A stretch of DNA of 64,000 nt. It comes from Diploptera punctata. Taxonomy: Eukaryota; Arthropoda; Insecta; Blattodea; Blaberidae. The stretch covers positions 248,001-312,000 of the forward strand of contig JASPKZ010001603.1 in the NCBI GenBank assembly GCA_030220185.1, in the 5' to 3' direction. The translations under genes and the position numbers were made by a program. Below the pieces are notes generated by a model. It saw only the letters and a program-made list of their open reading frames with translations, was not told where the DNA came from and searched no databases. This document shows positions 33,360 to 43,535 of this stretch, piece by piece (position 1 is the first letter of the stretch; the number at the start of each line of letters is the position of its first letter).

Positions 33360-34247
33360 TTCGGGTAATGTGGACCCCTATTTTGAATTTGTTTTTTCTT
33401 GTTCTATGTAAGGGAGTTGAAATTTGTTTAATTACAGTAATTATCATTAGTGTTATAACTGTGAATTAGCATTGTTATTTTATTCAAATATGGAAACATT
33501 TTCATAAGTTATAAACATTCTTACATTACAACAAGGTCCACTTTAACCTCCTTATTCAAGTAAAGTGTACCCCAGAGTCCACCTTAGCTTTTAGTATATT
33601 TTTAAGTGTATTTGCTCTGTTAATTTATACAGACAGGCACACATTATCTAAAAATATTTATGAGTGATCATAATTAAAAGCGTTGATTTTTATTAATGTT
33701 TTGAAAAATTGTTGATTATTACATTCATACGTAATTCAACTGTAGAAAGCGACGGTCTTTTGGTTTAGTAAAATTACAAGGATATTAATTTAGTGCATGG
33801 TTTCTACAGATAGCATCCTCATTCATAAAATATATGTATATACCCAGGTCCACTTTAACCGCCTCATGGATGGTCCACATTAACCGAATCCATTTGTTAT
33901 GTTTAATTATTTTATACAGCCGTCATGTCACATAATATCAAATCAGACCCGTCAGTATATTAAAACATCTACATAATGTAATATATTTAGTTTTTTCAAC
34001 ATTTGTAATATTCAAAAGCAGAAATTGAGGATTAATTCTAAGCTTGAAAAACTTTTAAAATTGGTCATTTCCATAAATATCACAAATAAGCCCTTCTTGC
34101 CACAAAGAATAAAAGAAACTGGCCTTGAACATGTCGAAGTTGATGAAAAGAAGAAGATAAAATATTTTGTTCGAGGGCAGCATCAATTAAAGAAGAAGAT
34201 ATTAACAGAGTCCACTCAAATCGATGGGTCCACATTACCCGAACTTT
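33360..34247. mobile_element. TIR DNA transposon inside copy C
   Basis: Perfect 18-bp inverted ends: TTCGGGTAATGTGGACCC at 33360 and its complement at about 34230-34247. Inside, GTCCACTTTAACC, GTCCACATTAACC and related GTCCACC words recur as subterminal repeats. A plus-strand frame at 34025-34267 (ETGLEHVEVDEKKKIKYFVR) may be a remnant of its protein; I do not recognise the family. Confidence 0.75.
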
Positions 34248-34261
34248 CTCTGCATATCTAT

Positions 34262-34545
34262 CTATAGTGTTCTGCCCGAGAGCAGGTGTTTCACTGCAAT
34301 CATAGCATTTTCATGCTATGCTTTTCAGCTTTACTAGGGAATTATAAGTGTGGTACGCAGCTTCCCCTTGCTTTCCACACCAGTGAAGGATGATGATGAT
34401 GACGTTCATGATGGCAGGATGATTTTCGGGGACCGTTGGGCCCTAGGCTTCCTGACATTTGTCTTACAGATGAGAAAAAAACTCACCCAGGAGTCTGTCC
34501 CGACCGGGAATCGAACCCGGGCCCGTTGTGTAACAAGGCAGCACA
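34262..34545 (-). mobile_element. SINE family A
   Basis: GATGATGATGATGACG run, ATTTTCGGGGACCG and the B box as GGGAATCGAACCCGGGCCC at about 34506. Truncated at the tRNA end by the junction with family T sequence. Confidence 0.8.
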
Positions 34546-35559
34546 CTACATATATAATCTAGCACATGTCTGTATAAGTTATATGGGAGAATCTTAAAAT
34601 ATATCATTACATTTTAATAAATTTATTAAGCATTGTTTTATTCTTACACACGTTAATAGAGAATGCATTGGGATTTCTATTGTTTCAAAATGGCCTCATC
34701 TTATAGAATGTTTCAAAACACTGCAAAAGAAAATATTTTAAAACGGAGAGAAACAAATTATTTTAAATGCTTTCAGATAGTTTAGTGAAAAATGTCCCAC
34801 GTTAGTCATTCAGGTTGAGGTGAAAATAACAGCATAATTTACAGTTGAGTCAGCATGGAGCATAAATTCTGGTCGTAATAACATTTTTTAAATAAAATGT
34901 ATCTATCAGCACCAAGGAAAAGACGTAAACACCGTAAAACATCAGTGAAGAAACGGAAGAAGAAGAAGAAGAGTATCCACTTCAAGAATCTATGTTTTAT
35001 CTGATCCTCAGGTAGGTCCAAATATAATTTTTCTCGTATATCTGTTTCATAAATAAATGAATAAGAAATGGAGAAAGTTCCTTATTGGTATCATCTCATC
35101 TTGTATTCGGTCTTATTTCTCGTTAAGTACGATGTTATGCAAGAACAATTTTTCTATCGATGACACAATTCAGTCATGTTGCGGGTAAAAGTAGCGCCAC
35201 AGTTCCCCCAGTAGACTGAGTTGACGTAGTAATACCTTATGCAAGTTTGGAACTTAGCTCGGGATTAGTATAGGAGAGAACTTAATTCGCAGAATCGAAC
35301 GTTGGATAATAAGGCATATGTTATTTGTTTTATTTGACAAATGCGATAATAATTTATTTTCTTAGACACCGATTTTAATTACGATAACCATATTTTAACA
35401 GGCCGTACGGTCATTGTCGGTAGAAATTCAACTTCTTCCAGTGTCGTACTCGTGTCGCCATAAATTGATTGTTTTCCATGTTTAAATCAAGAACTTAACA
35501 AGAAAAAACAAGAATTATGGCCGAATTTCGTCTCCACGGATGCGATGATCTACGGAGAG

Positions 35560-36060
35560 TGGACGCAAGCCAGATATGACTTACGAGAGTACACAGCATC
35601 CATCATCTGATTTGCCAGACAAGAAAATACCACAATCCGGGGGGAAAAAAAAAAAAGCGCAAGTGCAATATATATGGGTCATAATGTGCCCGATGAGGTC
35701 GCCCTAAGTAATTAAAAGAAAGTACTCAGGAAAATATTTGGACCGATAAATATTAATGGTCAGTGAAGCATATGATACAACAAAGAATTGTACGACAAAT
35801 ACAATGAACCTGACCTTGTTACTTTTATTAAATTAAATAAATTGGATCCCGATCGCATAAATAGAATGGAGAACAGTTGACTAGTGAAGAAAGTACGTGA
35901 CTGGACACCTCAGCAGAAAAGGTCTTTAGGAAGACCACAACTACGATGGAAGGACGTCACCGTACCCCGGACCTGTAGAGGAAGAAGGAAAGAAATTGGA
36001 ATGGACTGGCCATGTACAAAAGCTCTCAGCACTGCAAGCACCAAAAAAAGGTACTTACAG
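35560..36060 (+). mobile_element. LINE C-terminal fragment
   Basis: Broken frames read VLRKIFGP, YDKYNEPDLVTFIKLNKLDP and LGRPQLRWKDV, the insect LINE tail. It abuts a minus-strand LINE of another family at about 36080. Confidence 0.7.
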
Positions 36061-36088
36061 CAAGTCATCATCATCGTCCTTTCAAGTA

Positions 36089-36508
36089 TTAGGCCCAGTG
36101 GCCCGTTACGGTCTCCCGCCATCTCCGAAAAGGTCGACCCACAGATCTTCTGCCTCGAGGAATGTAGTGAAGAATTTGTTTTGGTATTCTGTGACGATCG
36201 ATGCGCTGAATATGGGCTAGCCAATTGTTTCTATATTCTTGGAGGTATTCAGATATAGGTACGATGTTTAACTCTCTGGCTATTGTTGAATTTCTTTGGT
36301 GGTCTAGAAGGCTATAACCTGCAGTTTGTCGCAGAAATTTCATCTCCGTGGCTGTAATATGACGATCATCTGAGTTCTGATGTCCAAGCTTCACTGCCAT
36401 AACAGATTATGGGTCTAGCGAGAATTTTATAGATTTTCATTCTTGTGTGTCTCTGCACTTTTGGTGGTTTAAAAACTTGGTTGATAATTCTTAAAGCTTT
36501 ATTATAGA
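36089..36508 (-). mobile_element. LINE C-terminal fragment
   Basis: Minus 36400-36089 reads EMKFLRQTAGYSLLDHQRN, ARELNIVPISEYLQEYRNNW and GRRSVGRPFRRWRE, a clean RTE-style LINE tail. The upstream part to 36508 (TTTCATTCTTGTGTGTCTCT side) continues it. Confidence 0.8.
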
Positions 36509-36509
36509 C

Positions 36510-36720
36510 TTACAGCAAGTTTCATTGGGAATAGACGAGTTGGAAGACCGAAACAAACGATGGGAGGATGGTATTAAGGAAGATGCTGCAAACCTATTTA
36601 AGTATCGAAACTGGAGGCTTGCTGCGCAAAATAGAAATGTTTGGAGGTAGAAGTTAAAGGGAAGCCAAAGCTATAATTTTGGCCAATCAGCTATTGGATG
36701 GATGGATGGATGGATGGATG
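36510..36720 (+). mobile_element. LINE tail with (GGAT)n end
   Basis: RRVGRPKQTMGG and YRNWRLAAQN-like words, then a (GGAT)n run at 36695-36719. The opposite orientation and abrupt joint with the preceding fragment suggest a nested insertion. Confidence 0.6.
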
Positions 36721-36909
36721 GAATGTGGCTGATACCATTTAATGTAGAGCAAAATAAAGTAAACTCACTTACAGGCTTCTGTATAACTTAGAGTGAGCAA
36801 AAATATGCACATTGTGCGATATCTTACTTATTAAATCAGAGCCGACAGCCATGATTCCGTTCGAAACTACGATTTCGCCCGATTATTACTTATGGAATAG
36901 ACCTGATAT

Positions 36910-37640
36910 GGAAAAAACTTACTCTCAGCGACCTTAGGTATATAGAAAACGTGAAAGTCCGCTTTCTGAAAACAGCACTGAGAGTGGGGAAAACTACACC
37001 CTCACGACTCATCAATGAACTCACGAAGGAAACATACTACATAGAAGATCTACGACTGAGAATGCTACTAGCCCTTACCAAGAACTTTTAACCCATTCGC
37101 TTCAGGTTTAAATGCTCAATGAATTTCCCCAGATACTGGATTTAATTTACCTTAATTACATTGTCTATTTTCAGACATTCAAAACAAACAAAAGGTAACG
37201 GTACTTGAGATCGCAATAAGGGCGAAGTCAAAAACACATTCCTCTGTTATTCATAAATGTTAACAAAACGATTACCGTACCAAGGGATGTACAAAATATT
37301 GCAAAATATATAACGGGAGAGTTAAGGGAATATACCTCGTCTTCTGAGTTGAAGGTCATTTAACTGCTGGCGAGTCGAACTCGTCTTTTGAGGCGAATGG
37401 GTTAAACAACAGGAAAAATAGAGAATGATAGGTGCTGATTTCTACACCTCAGGAGTTATGCTGGAGAGGAACAGGACGAAAGCCAACCAAGAGCTAAGAC
37501 ATGTTGTAATACACGGCTTTCATCATAAGGTGTGCAGAATCAAAAAATATCACGAATCTAGTGACAAATGCGTGTGTGAATTGTGTGGCGGGAGGGTTTT
37601 AAGCTATAAGAGAGTTTACTTAACTCCTTCAACCCTATAA
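36910..37640 (+). mobile_element. LINE 3' part, same family as 690-2400, split by a MITE
   Basis: 36910-37085 reads DLIWKKLTLSDLRYIENVK and TKETYYIEDLRLRMLLALTK. After the MITE, 37425-37640 reads ELRHVVIHGFHHKVCRIKKY and SSDKCVCELC. The latter aligns with the His/Cys tail at 694-918, so that tail is a conserved domain of this LINE family. Confidence 0.75.
37092..37401. mobile_element. TTAA-flanked MITE
   Basis: TTAA at 37088-37091 and 37402-37405. Inverted ends CCCATTCGCTTCAGG and its near-complement CCTCAAAAG... (TGAGGCGAATGGG at the right). 310 bp, non-coding, inserted in LINE sequence. A reversed copy is at 59447-59942. Confidence 0.9.
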
Positions 37641-38095
37641 ATCACCCTTTGTAGTGAAAAAGCTTTTTTGGACACTAAAATGGCTTACGCTGCCTAAACC
37701 TTAACAAATACACAATATTAATGTACACAGAATTGAATATCTCAGAAAATTCTACAACTGAGTCCGCGACAGCATATGTTTATCTTTTACAGATAACTCA
37801 CAATAACTATTTTTGTCTTTCATTGATGCCAAAAAGATCGGGGTAAGTACAAAAGATTCCCGGGCAGCGTACGTCTGGTGTTCTTTTACGGATAACTCAA
37901 AATAACGAATTTTGTTTTTCAGCTCATTAATGCCAAGAAGATCAGAATAAGTAGATTCCCGTACAACGCCGGGTAATCAACACGGGATATCTAAAAATAA
38001 TTACGATATAAATTTAAAATTATTTTTCCTTTTATCTATTTAATTAAACATAAAAACACATTAATTTTTATTTATTTAGGCGCAGCAGCGCACGC
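37641..38095. other. non-coding stretch
   Basis: Two diverged copies of CTTTTACRGATAACTCA plus AATGCCAARAAGATC (near 37786-37860 and 37884-37955) form a short direct repeat. Nothing else recognised. Confidence 0.4.
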
Positions 38096-38099
38096 CAGG

Positions 38100-38107
38100 A
38101 ATTACAA

Positions 38108-38147
<40 letters not shown>

Positions 38148-38600
38148 CTTTGTCCTTTATTAGGAATTTCTCTACAATTTGTTTCCCCACAACCCATTGT
38201 AAATTTTACTTCTCCATAAATCTCTATTCTCTGCATCACTCTCTGTAAATCCTCTTGGCACCATACTCCTCTGCACTCTTTGAACTCACTGTTCTTTTTG
38301 GTCTCCCCTTTCTTCTGTTGCCCTCGCTTCAAAATGTAATATCATCTTAGGTATCTTGTCATCTGACATCCTCTTTACGTGGCAAAATCATTTCAGACTT
38401 CTTTCTTCAATAATTTGTAGGCAATCTTGTTGAATATCCATTGTTTTTGTGATTTTAGTATCACTAATTTTGTCTCTTCTTGAATTTTTAGAAGTCCTCC
38501 TCCAGAAGTCCATCTCTTTCACCCATAGTTGATGTGCTTGTTCTAAGCTTAATGTCCACGTTTCCGCACCGTACAATAGTATACTCTCCACCTGGTCCTC
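38100..38600 (-). mobile_element. LINE C-terminal fragment with (TTA)n tail
   Basis: Minus 38591-38388 reads ESILLYGAETWTLSLEQAHQ and RRTSKNSRRDKI, followed by broken frames. The (TAA)n run at 38109-38147 is the 3' tail. Confidence 0.8.
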
Positions 38601-39149
38601 CAGGTTGGGGGTTATAACGATGGGTCAGCATACCATCTCATGAAAAGATTAACTATACTAAAAAACCAATGTGAAGAATACAGACAATGTTGATATTAAT
38701 GGTAATTATAATAAATTGTATTTATTTATAAACAGATTTTCAATGTTTAAACATCTCTATGTGCTAAAAGTTTTATTTTCCTTCTCCACTCGTCCTTATC
38801 CATGCCCTCCATAGTGCGTTTGGTCTAGTGATGGACTCTGGCCGCCGAAAGTTTAAAACTTCCCCTTCAAGGAAAGGGATGGACAGCGGGTACCATCCCT
38901 AGAATACCGTTATTAGTCATTCAAAATATCTCTGCAGGCGGAAGAAAATTACGAAGCTCGAGTTTGTTGCTACACGTGACGTCATGTAAGGCAGTGTATA
39001 CTGTCAGCGTCCCACGTCCCATTCCCCTTAGCACTTATAGATAGCAGTGTCACGTGGTCTATTCCTACATAAACACGACTGCAGTGCCCTCCGTCAACAA
39101 CTGCACTTACTCCTTGAACGGGTAATATAGGACGATACATAATCACTTA
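38601..39149. other. non-coding stretch
   Basis: Starts with the dispersed phrase CTCCAGGTTGGGGGTT. The remainder carries no recognised gene. Confidence 0.35.
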
Positions 39150-39295
39150 TCCTACGGTGAAAAACATTGGAATGGTGTCCACCTGGAAGAAGAAGGAAAG
39201 GAAGACCTCGAAACTCGAAAGAACTGGAATGAGAACAAGAGACTGGAGAATATGGAATGGATGGATAGAGACGAGTGGAAAGGGGAAACATTAAA
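39150..39295 (+). mobile_element. LINE C-terminal tail
   Basis: Broken frames give GRRRKGRPRNS-like and WNGWIETSGK words ending in a GGGGAAACATTAAAAA tail, consistent with an insect LINE tail. Confidence 0.55.
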
Positions 39296-39958
39296 AAATA
39301 TGTATATCCATCCATAGTAATTGAATCGTTGAGTTGAAAAGGGAAGAAACTCCAAATACCCTATTTTTTAGAAACCCTTAAAAAAACTACATAACATCTT
39401 ATATATTACTCTGACATTTTTTTTACTAATAACAATATTGATCCTCTGCTTTTTTTATGCAGAACGTAACAAAAGTATCGTTCATTTACATCGCTTATGG
39501 TTGATGAATAGTTTCTAAGGAAGGCAAAGGAAAGCAAGTAATACTCAAAAATGTGTTTCTTGGTGTATTTGAAGTTTTGAATGCAGTTTTCTTGTCTTAT
39601 AATTACTAATAAAGTTCATTTATGTAATAATGCTAAATTAATTTTTGGATGATATGAAAAAGGAAGAAACTCCATTTCCTTCGAAGAGCGATAAAACACG
39701 AATGTACTACAGAAATTATGAATTCTTGTTATATTTGAATTGCCTGAAATCAAAGGATCAATATTGTAATTGGTCAAACATTTGTCAGAATAAGCTATAA
39801 GAAGTTATGTAGTTTTCTAAGGTTATCTCGAAAGTAGGGTATTTGGAGTTTCTTCACTTTTCAACACAGCGATTCAATTCTGCCCGAGGGCGGGTCTTTC
39901 ACTGTAATCGTAGCATTTTCATGTTATGCTTTGCAGCTTTACTACGGAATTATACCAG
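39296..39958 (-). mobile_element. SINE family A, split by a MITE
   Basis: ATCCATCCATAGTAATT before and TCTGCCCGAGGGCGGGTC after the MITE join into the SINE A sequence seen at 16296 and 45519. It stops near 39958, where a LINE tail begins. Confidence 0.75.
39323..39875. mobile_element. MITE with AATT flanks
   Basis: AATT at 39319-39322 and 39876-39879. Inverted ends GAATCGTTGAGTTGAAAAGG and the complement of CTTTTCAACACAGCGATTC, extended by GAAGAAACTCCAAATACCCT. 553 bp, non-coding. AATT occurs once in the uninterrupted SINE A, supporting it as the target duplication. Confidence 0.85.
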
Positions 39959-40130
39959 GCAGATGGAAGAGGGGGAGAAGTAGAACATGGTATGAGGGAA
40001 TATATGATGCCATGATGAAGAGGGATAGGGAAGAAGGACAATGGGAATATAGGAATCTCTGGAAAGCAGGTATCAAGGGCGAACTGCTGTAAAGTGGAAA
40101 GCCTGTATTAAGTAATATTAAGTAAGTTGA
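39959..40130 (+). mobile_element. LINE tail
   Basis: Reads PGRWKRGRSRTWYEGIYDAM and REEGQWEYRNLWKAGIKGEL with an open frame, the usual GRPRxxW-type LINE C-terminus. Confidence 0.65.
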
Positions 40131-40206
40131 TAGATGGAGAAAATTTGTTTTGTCGATAATGCAGTAAGTTGCAATAGTTTAGTTTTTTCAGCCAACGCTT
40201 CAGAGT

Positions 40207-40293
40207 GGGTTATCTCTGGCTTCAGGTCTGGTGGGTTATCGCTGACATTGTCGTCCATAGATAACCCACTTGTCGATGGGTTATCGGGTTATC
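40207..40293. promoter_or_regulatory. cluster of five GGGTTATC motifs upstream of the SR gene
   Basis: GGGTTATC at 40207, 40233, 40278 and 40286, and inverted (GATAACCC) at 40260. Five copies within 87 bp, about 370-450 bp upstream of the SR start codon. It could be a promoter-proximal binding cluster or a decayed repeat; the extended form GGGTTATCGCTGG also occurs at 2985 and 3182. Confidence 0.35.
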
Positions 40294-40633
40294 TCTGCCC
40301 TGAACCGCGCTAGCTGTTATCGTTGGTGCTAGCTTTGTGTTCTTTGGTTGCCCGCGTTGTATTACCCATAATTCCTGTAGCGTCTCTTCCGTTTTCCGTT
40401 CCATGTTTTAGCCGTTGTTAGCCATTTTGGCGTCGTAGTTTTGTGCGAGAATTGTGTATGCATTTCACTTCAGTTTTGTGCATTTGATGAAGTTCAATAG
40501 TTGGTTGATCAAAGTCTGAAGTATGTATTATATACTTTTATTATATCTATTATAATAATTTTACACAATACTCGTCTGTGATTTGCTCTATTTGTAAATT
40601 CTTGGCGTAAAATGTAAATCAATGGTGTCGGCA

Positions 40634-40653
40634 TTTTTTTTTTTTTTTTTCAG
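40634..40653 (+). other. splice acceptor in the SR gene 5' UTR
   Basis: A 17-nt T run followed by CAG, seven bases upstream of the start codon. It implies a 5' UTR intron and an upstream non-coding exon; the donor was not identified. Confidence 0.55.
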
Positions 40654-40659
40654 AACAGC

Positions 40660-40717
40660 ATGTCGCGTTACAGAGATTCCGGCTCTTCAGATTGCAAACT
40701 TTACGTTGGTGATTTGG
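40660..40717 (+). CDS. SRSF7: SR splicing factor (SRSF7/9G8, x16 type), exon 1
   Basis: ATG at 40660 opens MSRYRDSGSSDCKLYVGDL; the exon ends after one base of the next Gly codon at a GTAAGT donor (40718). KLYVGDLG is RNP2 of the RRM. MSRY followed by an RNP2 near residue 12 is the usual start of SRSF7 and Drosophila x16. The protein would be a nuclear, shuttling pre-mRNA splicing factor that binds exonic enhancers through the RRM and contacts the splicing machinery through its RS domain. The following intron (6.4 kb) is packed with MITEs, SINEs and a PLE. Confidence 0.95.
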
Positions 40718-41239
40718 GTAAGTTTAGTTATATTATTTCACTGGAGGCAGTGCTTTTATTTCAGATAATTGATGCAATTTTAATTCGACTGCGTAATGGC
40801 GTTTCTGGCTGTTTCCATGATAAAGATCTAGATTTTAAAATAATTTTTGTTCCTTATTATCTAATATCTGGGAGAAAAAAATATGTGCATAAAATATAAT
40901 TGAAATTCTCCTCTCCCTCAGTTTAATATTCCAACCGAAAATCTAAAAAATTATATTTCACAAATTTTTCCTGTAGAACAATTAACGGTTAACGCTCTCT
41001 CTTCCCATCTACTATTATATCAGAAAATATAATGGGTATTGTATCCTAGAAATATAGAGAACTGCTGTTCTTTCGTATAATTTACTCTGAATTTCCATAC
41101 AACATTGGACTCAAATTTAAAATACTTCGACCTATGATTTTACATACTACATTCTTGTAAAACCATCGCTCTCTCCCCCTATAAGGGAGAAATTCAACCA
41201 TACAAATTTTGTAACACTTGTGGCTGAAGTTTACAATTA

Positions 41240-42260
41240 GGCTCACAATTTTCCATCGTAACATTCTTATGCCACTGATACACAAAAGAATTGTCGACCA
41301 TTTATAATATTGTTCCGTACTATTTTAAACATTTTGTAACATTTGTGCATCGGGTTCTAGAGACACGGAAATGCTTCATATAACATCCGCTAGGTGGCTC
41401 TCAAATCGAAGTTAGCAGCATTTGAAAATAATTTCAAACCATGGGTGAGGTACGTTATTTGCCGGTCACTATTCTACACTTACATTCTTATGCCACTGAT
41501 GCACTAAACACTTGTAAACATGTTCTGTACTGTTTTGAACATTTTCCAACAATCTTCAAGCATTTGGGAATAATATGCATGTAAATTGGGGTATTGTTTT
41601 CTTTGGTTAGGAAATGGCAAGTTAGTTTACGTCCATTTTTTTAGCATTTGGGAAGTTATACCCAAAGTTGGAAACACCAACTGCAGAGTCATCTATCGGA
41701 GGCTACATTAACCATTACAGCAACTTGCGCATGCACACTGCGATTCTGTGGAACTTAGAAGAATTTGTGTCCGCCATATAACCGACTTTTTCCCAAACCA
41801 TATTTAGTGTTAGTGTATGTAAAATTAGTTTATAGTATTATTAAATAATTTGCATATAAATTGTTTTGTTAGGTTAGGAAATGGGGAGTTGGTTTACGTC
41901 CATTATTTTTAGCATTTGGGAATAAATATGCATGTAAATTGTTTTCTTTGGTTAGGAAATGGCTGGCAAGTTAGTTTACTTCCACTTTTTTTTAGCATTT
42001 GGGAATTTATTCCCAAAGTTGGTAATGATGACTGCAGAGCCATCTACTGCAAGCTACATTAACCATTGCAACAACTCGTGAACTGCGATTCTGTGGAACT
42101 TAGAAGAATTTGTGTGCACCAAATACTGGACTTTTTCCATCGGATTGACCAACATTTGAAAATAATTCCAAACCATATTTTGAGAAAGTAACTTCATTTT
42201 GTTAGATTCCGATGGGACAAGTTAATGTACATAAATTAGTTTATTAAAAGGTGTGTAATT
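41240..42260. repeat. decayed MITE-like repeat copies
   Basis: Several overlapping copies of the family also seen at 1-689, in opposite orientation. CTTATGCCACTGATGCAC at 41491 and GGAACTTAGAAGAATTTGTG at about 41750 and 42090 recur, as does CATTTGGGAATAAATATGCA. No gene. Confidence 0.55.
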
Positions 42261-42264
42261 TGTT

Positions 42265-42366
42265 TGGGTGTGGTGTACAAACCGTCGCACAAAATTTTCA
42301 ATCTTATTTCTTATGCCACTGATGCACTAAACACTTTTAAACATTTTCCAATGTTGCAACAATCTT

Positions 42367-42408
<42 letters not shown>

Positions 42409-42826
42409 GTAAAACATGATCATGCTACATAACCTAAATCAATTACTGTAACACAAATCAATTACTCTAACGTAGGTGAAATCCAGGGAACGTGGAATCA
42501 CATTTTAAAAAGCAAGGAACCTAAAAGCTAACCAAACTTAAATCAATTACTCTAACGTAGGCGAAATCCAGGGAACGTGGAAGTGATGTTGGCAACGTAT
42601 GGAGTATTTTGGGTTGTTGATGGTGGCAACGTTGGAACAACATAGGAAGAGGAGGGAAAATAGCAGAAAGTAGCATGTAAGCAATGTAGCACAGCCATGT
42701 TTTACATAAATATAAAAAAGATATTTGCAACATTGGAAGATGTTTAAAAGTTTTTAGTGCATCAGTGGCATTAGAAATAAGATTGAAAATTTTGTGCGAC
42801 TGTTTGTATAGCACACCCTCCATTTT
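42265..42826. mobile_element. TIR element with inverted ends of about 100 bp
   Basis: Left GGTGTGGTGTACAAAC, GTCGCACAAAATTTTCAATC and CCACTGATGCACTAAA are mirrored at right (GATTGAAAATTTTGTGCGAC, TTTAGTGCATCAGTGG). The interior holds a (TA)n run at 42372-42407 and two copies of GTAGGYGAAATCCAGGGAAC. Non-autonomous; related to 44225-44940. Confidence 0.8.
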
Positions 42827-43215
42827 TTAGCAGAATCATAAAACTGTTAATCTAGTTAGGTTTTTTTTATTCTGAATTTATTTTTGTAAAACATACTAAA
42901 AGATGTATCTTAGTTAAAAGCCAAAGGAACAACCAGGTTCTAATGATTATTTGAACATATTTTTCAATTATATTTAACTATATACGTAACTGAAGACATG
43001 GCAGCCATATTGATTTTAAAGAATATTCTATACAACAGTGCAGCCAACATAGGTTATATACTTCAGAATTTGAGAACTTACTATTTATTTTTGGGCATTG
43101 CATTCTTTCACAGGTTAGAGTGCTTAAATTGCATTAGGTTGGTACTTTCACAGGTTAGAGTACTTAAATTGTGTTAGGTTAGCTTTTAGGTTTGTTAAAT
43201 AGCATGTATAATGTT

Positions 43216-43535
43216 CAAATTAATATTGGGAAGTAAACATTATGAGGTTATATAATTAATAGTGAGTGGAGAACATATTTTAATCAACTCACCTCATACA
43301 TTTTCAAACTTCTTTGATACCGACGGTTTCAGACAATATCATGTCCTTCATCAGTCATGGCGTCCACTGATGAAATTCCGTGATTGTTGATTTCTTTAGT
43401 GACATCACCTCTTGAATTTCATCAGTGGACGCCATGAGTGATGAAGGACATGATATTGTCTGAAACCGTCGGTATCAAAGAAGTTTGAAAATGTATGAGG
43501 TAAGTCAATTAAAATATGTTCTCCGCTCACTATTA
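43216..43535. mobile_element. PLE inverted dimer with 15-bp target duplication
   Basis: AGCATGTATAATGTT at 43201-43215 and 43536-43550 flanks a 320-bp insertion; the uninterrupted site is at 46692-46706. Structure: leader (GGGAAGTAAACATTATGAGG), minus-strand 3' end with CTCACCTCATACA, a centre near 43400, then a plus-strand 3' end with GTATGAGGTAAG and the outer end TCTCCGCTCACTATTA. The arms are about 100 bp and nearly identical. It encodes nothing complete. Confidence 0.9.
43318..43354 (-). ncRNA. hammerhead-ribozyme-like motif
   Basis: Minus strand: CTGATGA (43354-43348), stem II with GACA/TGTC, GAAAC (43330-43326), CGTCG, GTA (43320-43318). Stem III can form three pairs (ACC with GGU) and stem I three (UGA with UCA). 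The mirrored plus arm has GTGATGA, losing C3. This is one of the best-formed cores in the window. Confidence 0.6.

Larger units (their letters stand above)
33212..35275 (+). mobile_element. DDE_3-type DNA transposon, family T copy C
   Basis: Left end GAGCTAAGTTCCAGTTGTAA with AAACAAACC; right end ACCTTATGCAAGTTTGGAAC with TTAGCTCGGGATTAGTATAG, inverted relative to the left. Transposase N-terminal remnants at 34690-34890 (GAGAGAAACAAATTATTTTA). It is interrupted after 33352 by a TIR element and a SINE and resumes at about 34550 with ATCTAGCACATGTCTGTATA. The segment that forms the array in copy A is single-copy here, split by this insertion. Confidence 0.65.
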
